A program made the translations under genes and the position numbers. A stretch of DNA of 6,673 nt from UBA1189 sp045126595. Lineage in GTDB: Bacteria > Bacteroidota > Bacteroidia > Bacteroidales > Bacteroidaceae. This document shows positions 5,239 to 6,673 of the stretch, piece by piece. The notes beneath the pieces are model-generated. The model had not been told where the DNA came from. It saw only the letters and a list, made by a program, of their open reading frames with translations, and ran no database searches. The stretch lies in the NCBI GenBank assembly GCA_045126595.1, contig JBGVOS010000047.1, positions 1-6,673 of the forward strand. Reading direction: 5' to 3'. How positions within the stretch are numbered: the stretch's first letter is position 1; every line of letters begins with the position of its first letter.

Positions 5239-5478
5239 ATGCAAAACACAAACATGACACTACAAGATAAGGTCGGCAAAGCCATCGTACAGCTACGCAA
5301 GGGGCGCGGCATCTCACAGGAGACCTTCGCCTTCGAGGCCGGCATAGACCGCCGCTACATGAGCGACATCGAGAATGGTAAACGCAACATCTCACTCGAC
5401 ATCCTCGAACGCGTATGCCAACAACTCGGCATCAAAATCAGCGAGTTCTTTGGGGTGGTGGAGAAGATTAATGAGTAA
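5239..5478 (+). CDS. XRE/Cro-type helix-turn-helix regulator
   Basis: This is a 79-residue protein that is almost entirely one HTH_3 domain (about residues 12-71): KAIVQLRKGRGISQETFAFE, the recognition-helix region GIDRRYMSDIENGKRN, and the closing helix ILERVCQQLGIKISEFF. Size and sequence type resemble the controller-like regulators found in front of restriction-modification and other defence operons in Bacteroidetes. It probably binds DNA as a dimer and represses or tunes its own promoter; no other domain is present. ATG 5239 is chosen for the GGGGGAA stretch 8 nt upstream; ATG 5254 (MTLQDK) is an alternative. Its last 8 bases overlap the likely start of the ATPase gene, pointing to translational coupling. 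Its codon use is GC-rich like the host genes, unlike the following ATPase gene. Confidence 0.9.
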   Translation: MQNTNMTLQDKVGKAIVQLRKGRGISQETFAFEAGIDRRYMSDIENGKRNISLDILERVCQQLGIKISEFFGVVEKINE

Positions 5479-6673
5479 AGGAGCATACCAACCACACAAA
5501 ACAATAGAGAGATATTCAAAATTCAGTTATCAAGACAAGTCTGATGCTATGTTAAAAGAACTCAGAATTTCAAACTTTAGATGTTACGTAGACACCACAA
5601 TCCATTTTAATGGAACGGCCATATTGGTAGGCAAGAATAATGCAGGTAAGTCTACATCCATCGAAGCATTGAAGATAGTCTCCACTGTGGTACGCAAGTA
5701 TAAAACGGCAAGATATGTGTTCCCTCCCGAGTGGGTTGACGAGCGATACTATGGAATCTCTCCCAACGTGGAGAATATGAATATCTCAGATAGAGGCATA
5801 TTTCATATGTATGGTGAGGCACCAGCAATTATCGAAGCGCAGTTTACTAACGGGACCTCTATCAAGGCATATGTAGGAGAAGGGTTAGATATATTTGCCA
5901 TTATATATGATGAGGACGGAAATCCAGTACAGAGTTCCAAGCAGGCAAAAGTTGTGACATTGCCACAGATTGAGGTGCTCCCTCAAATCTCCGCCGTACT
6001 TGATAATGAGAAGCTGCTCAACCAAAAGACAGTAGATGGGAATAGGGCTACTCGTTTAGCTTCACGTAACTTCAGAAACCAATTGTATTATTATAACGAA
6101 AACTACCCTGCCTTTAGGCAACTGGTAGAGTCTACTTGGGAGCGACTAAGAGTGAACCCCATAGAAACTTCATATGGCGATGATGGCCGCTACCTGTCAT
6201 TCTTTGTTAGAGTCAATGATTTCGAAGCTGAAATTGGCTGGATGGGTCACGGGCTGCAGATGTGGATACAGACCATGTGGTTTATCTCTCAATGCTCAAG
6301 TGATACTATTGTCGTTTTGGATGAGCCTGATGTATACATGCATGCCGACCTCCAGCGTCGCCTCGTGCGCTTGGTTATGCCTATGTTTTCACAAGTCATC
6401 ATAGCTACTCATTCTCTTGAAATCATAGAGGAGGTACCATCAGATTGCATCATTCCCATCAATGCCTCCAAGAGAAAAGTACTCCCCATTGGTGACGAGA
6501 AATCTTTGCAGCTCTTGACCAAGGAGTTGGACAATTCGCTCAACATCGATCTCGCCAGAATCTTTGTGGCGAACAAGTTTATCATTTGGGATAGCGATGA
6601 AACGTCGCGCAAGATACTCTCTGCGTTTCAAGCCGTATTGCGTCCCCAAGCGCTACATTCCATTATCACTTAC
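5471..6673 (+). CDS. OLD/GajA-like ABC-type ATPase, probable defence nuclease subunit, 3' truncated by the window
   Basis: The frame is open from 5471 to the window end, 401 residues without a stop. Motifs are Walker A GKNNAGKST (54-62) just after LKELRISNFRCYVDTTIHFN, a signature-like loop GWMGHGLQMW (256-265), Walker B TIVVLDEPDVYMH (279-291) and the switch His of IATHSLE (H314). This set and order mark the SMC/ABC-type ATPase of OLD-family proteins such as OLD and GajA, where a TOPRIM nuclease domain normally follows. The matching place here reads NKFIIWDSDETSRK (368-381), without the usual hydrophobic strand-EGxxD motif. ATG 5471 overlaps the XRE stop (ATGAGTAA), giving a 26-residue extension; ATG 5549 (MLKELRISNF) is the start expected from family alignment. 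Frequent ATA, AGA and TTA codons contrast with the GC-rich genes to the left, suggesting transfer. ATPase: very sure; anti-phage role: inference. Confidence 0.88.
   Translation, partial: MSKGAYQPHKTIERYSKFSYQDKSDAMLKELRISNFRCYVDTTIHFNGTAILVGKNNAGKSTSIEALKIVSTVVRKYKTARYVFPPEWVDERYYGISPNVENMNISDRGIFHMYGEAPAIIEAQFTNGTSIKAYVGEGLDIFAIIYDEDGNPVQSSKQAKVVTLPQIEVLPQISAVLDNEKLLNQKTVDGNRATRLASRNFRNQLYYYNENYPAFRQLVESTWERLRVNPIETSYGDDGRYLSFFVRVNDFEAEIGWMGHGLQMWIQTMWFISQCSSDTIVVLDEPDVYMHADLQRRLVRLVMPMFSQVIIATHSLEIIEEVPSDCIIPINASKRKVLPIGDEKSLQLLTKELDNSLNIDLARIFVANKFIIWDSDETSRKILSAFQAVLRPQALHSIITY

Noticed and set aside
5082..5270. Plus-strand 62-residue open frame before the XRE gene.
   Set aside because: It crosses the XRE promoter and start in another frame, in AT-rich DNA, with no protein-like features.

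Overview
The window looks like a GC-rich member of the Bacteroidales (Bacteroidetes). Three promoters fit the Bacteroidetes layout of TTG, a 20-bp gap and a TAnnTTTG-like box. The proteins (Dcp-like M3 peptidase, M64 peptidase, GH43 enzyme with signal peptide, HU-HIG type DNA-binding protein) are typical of gut Bacteroidales. The genus cannot be fixed from this stretch; Prevotella/Paraprevotella- or Alistipes-like genomes are reasonable guesses.

Left part (1-1260): the C-terminal part of a peptidyl-dipeptidase Dcp gene (+) ends at a strong stem-loop terminator. A convergent single-domain thioredoxin gene (-) with its own promoter follows. Middle part (1307-4561): three minus-strand genes, transcribed in the order HU/winged-helix DNA-binding protein, secreted M64 metallopeptidase, secreted GH43 glycosidase. 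The gaps are 42 and 87 bp, so they may be one operon. The gaps consist largely of 7-bp tandem repeats that run into the stop codon of the upstream gene. The two enzymes would act outside the cytoplasm on glycoprotein or plant/mucin glycan material; the HU-wHTH protein is a candidate local regulator.

Right part (4562-6673): a non-coding region of about 680 bp separates the minus-strand cluster from a plus-strand pair. Its left end is a 22-bp-period array built on the palindrome CATCGCGATG, inside the predicted leader of the HU-wHTH gene. Its middle is AT-rich and holds a roughly 138-bp imperfect inverted repeat with TGCCA blocks in exactly symmetric positions, a 20-bp motif present three times, and a near-perfect 27-bp dyad. 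Then come a promoter, a small XRE-type repressor-like gene, and an overlapping gene for an OLD/GajA-like ABC-type ATPase that runs off the window. That pair, AT-richer than the genes to the left, looks like the start of a horizontally acquired, probably anti-phage, module. It is the most likely place for an undescribed system; its remaining parts lie beyond the right edge.
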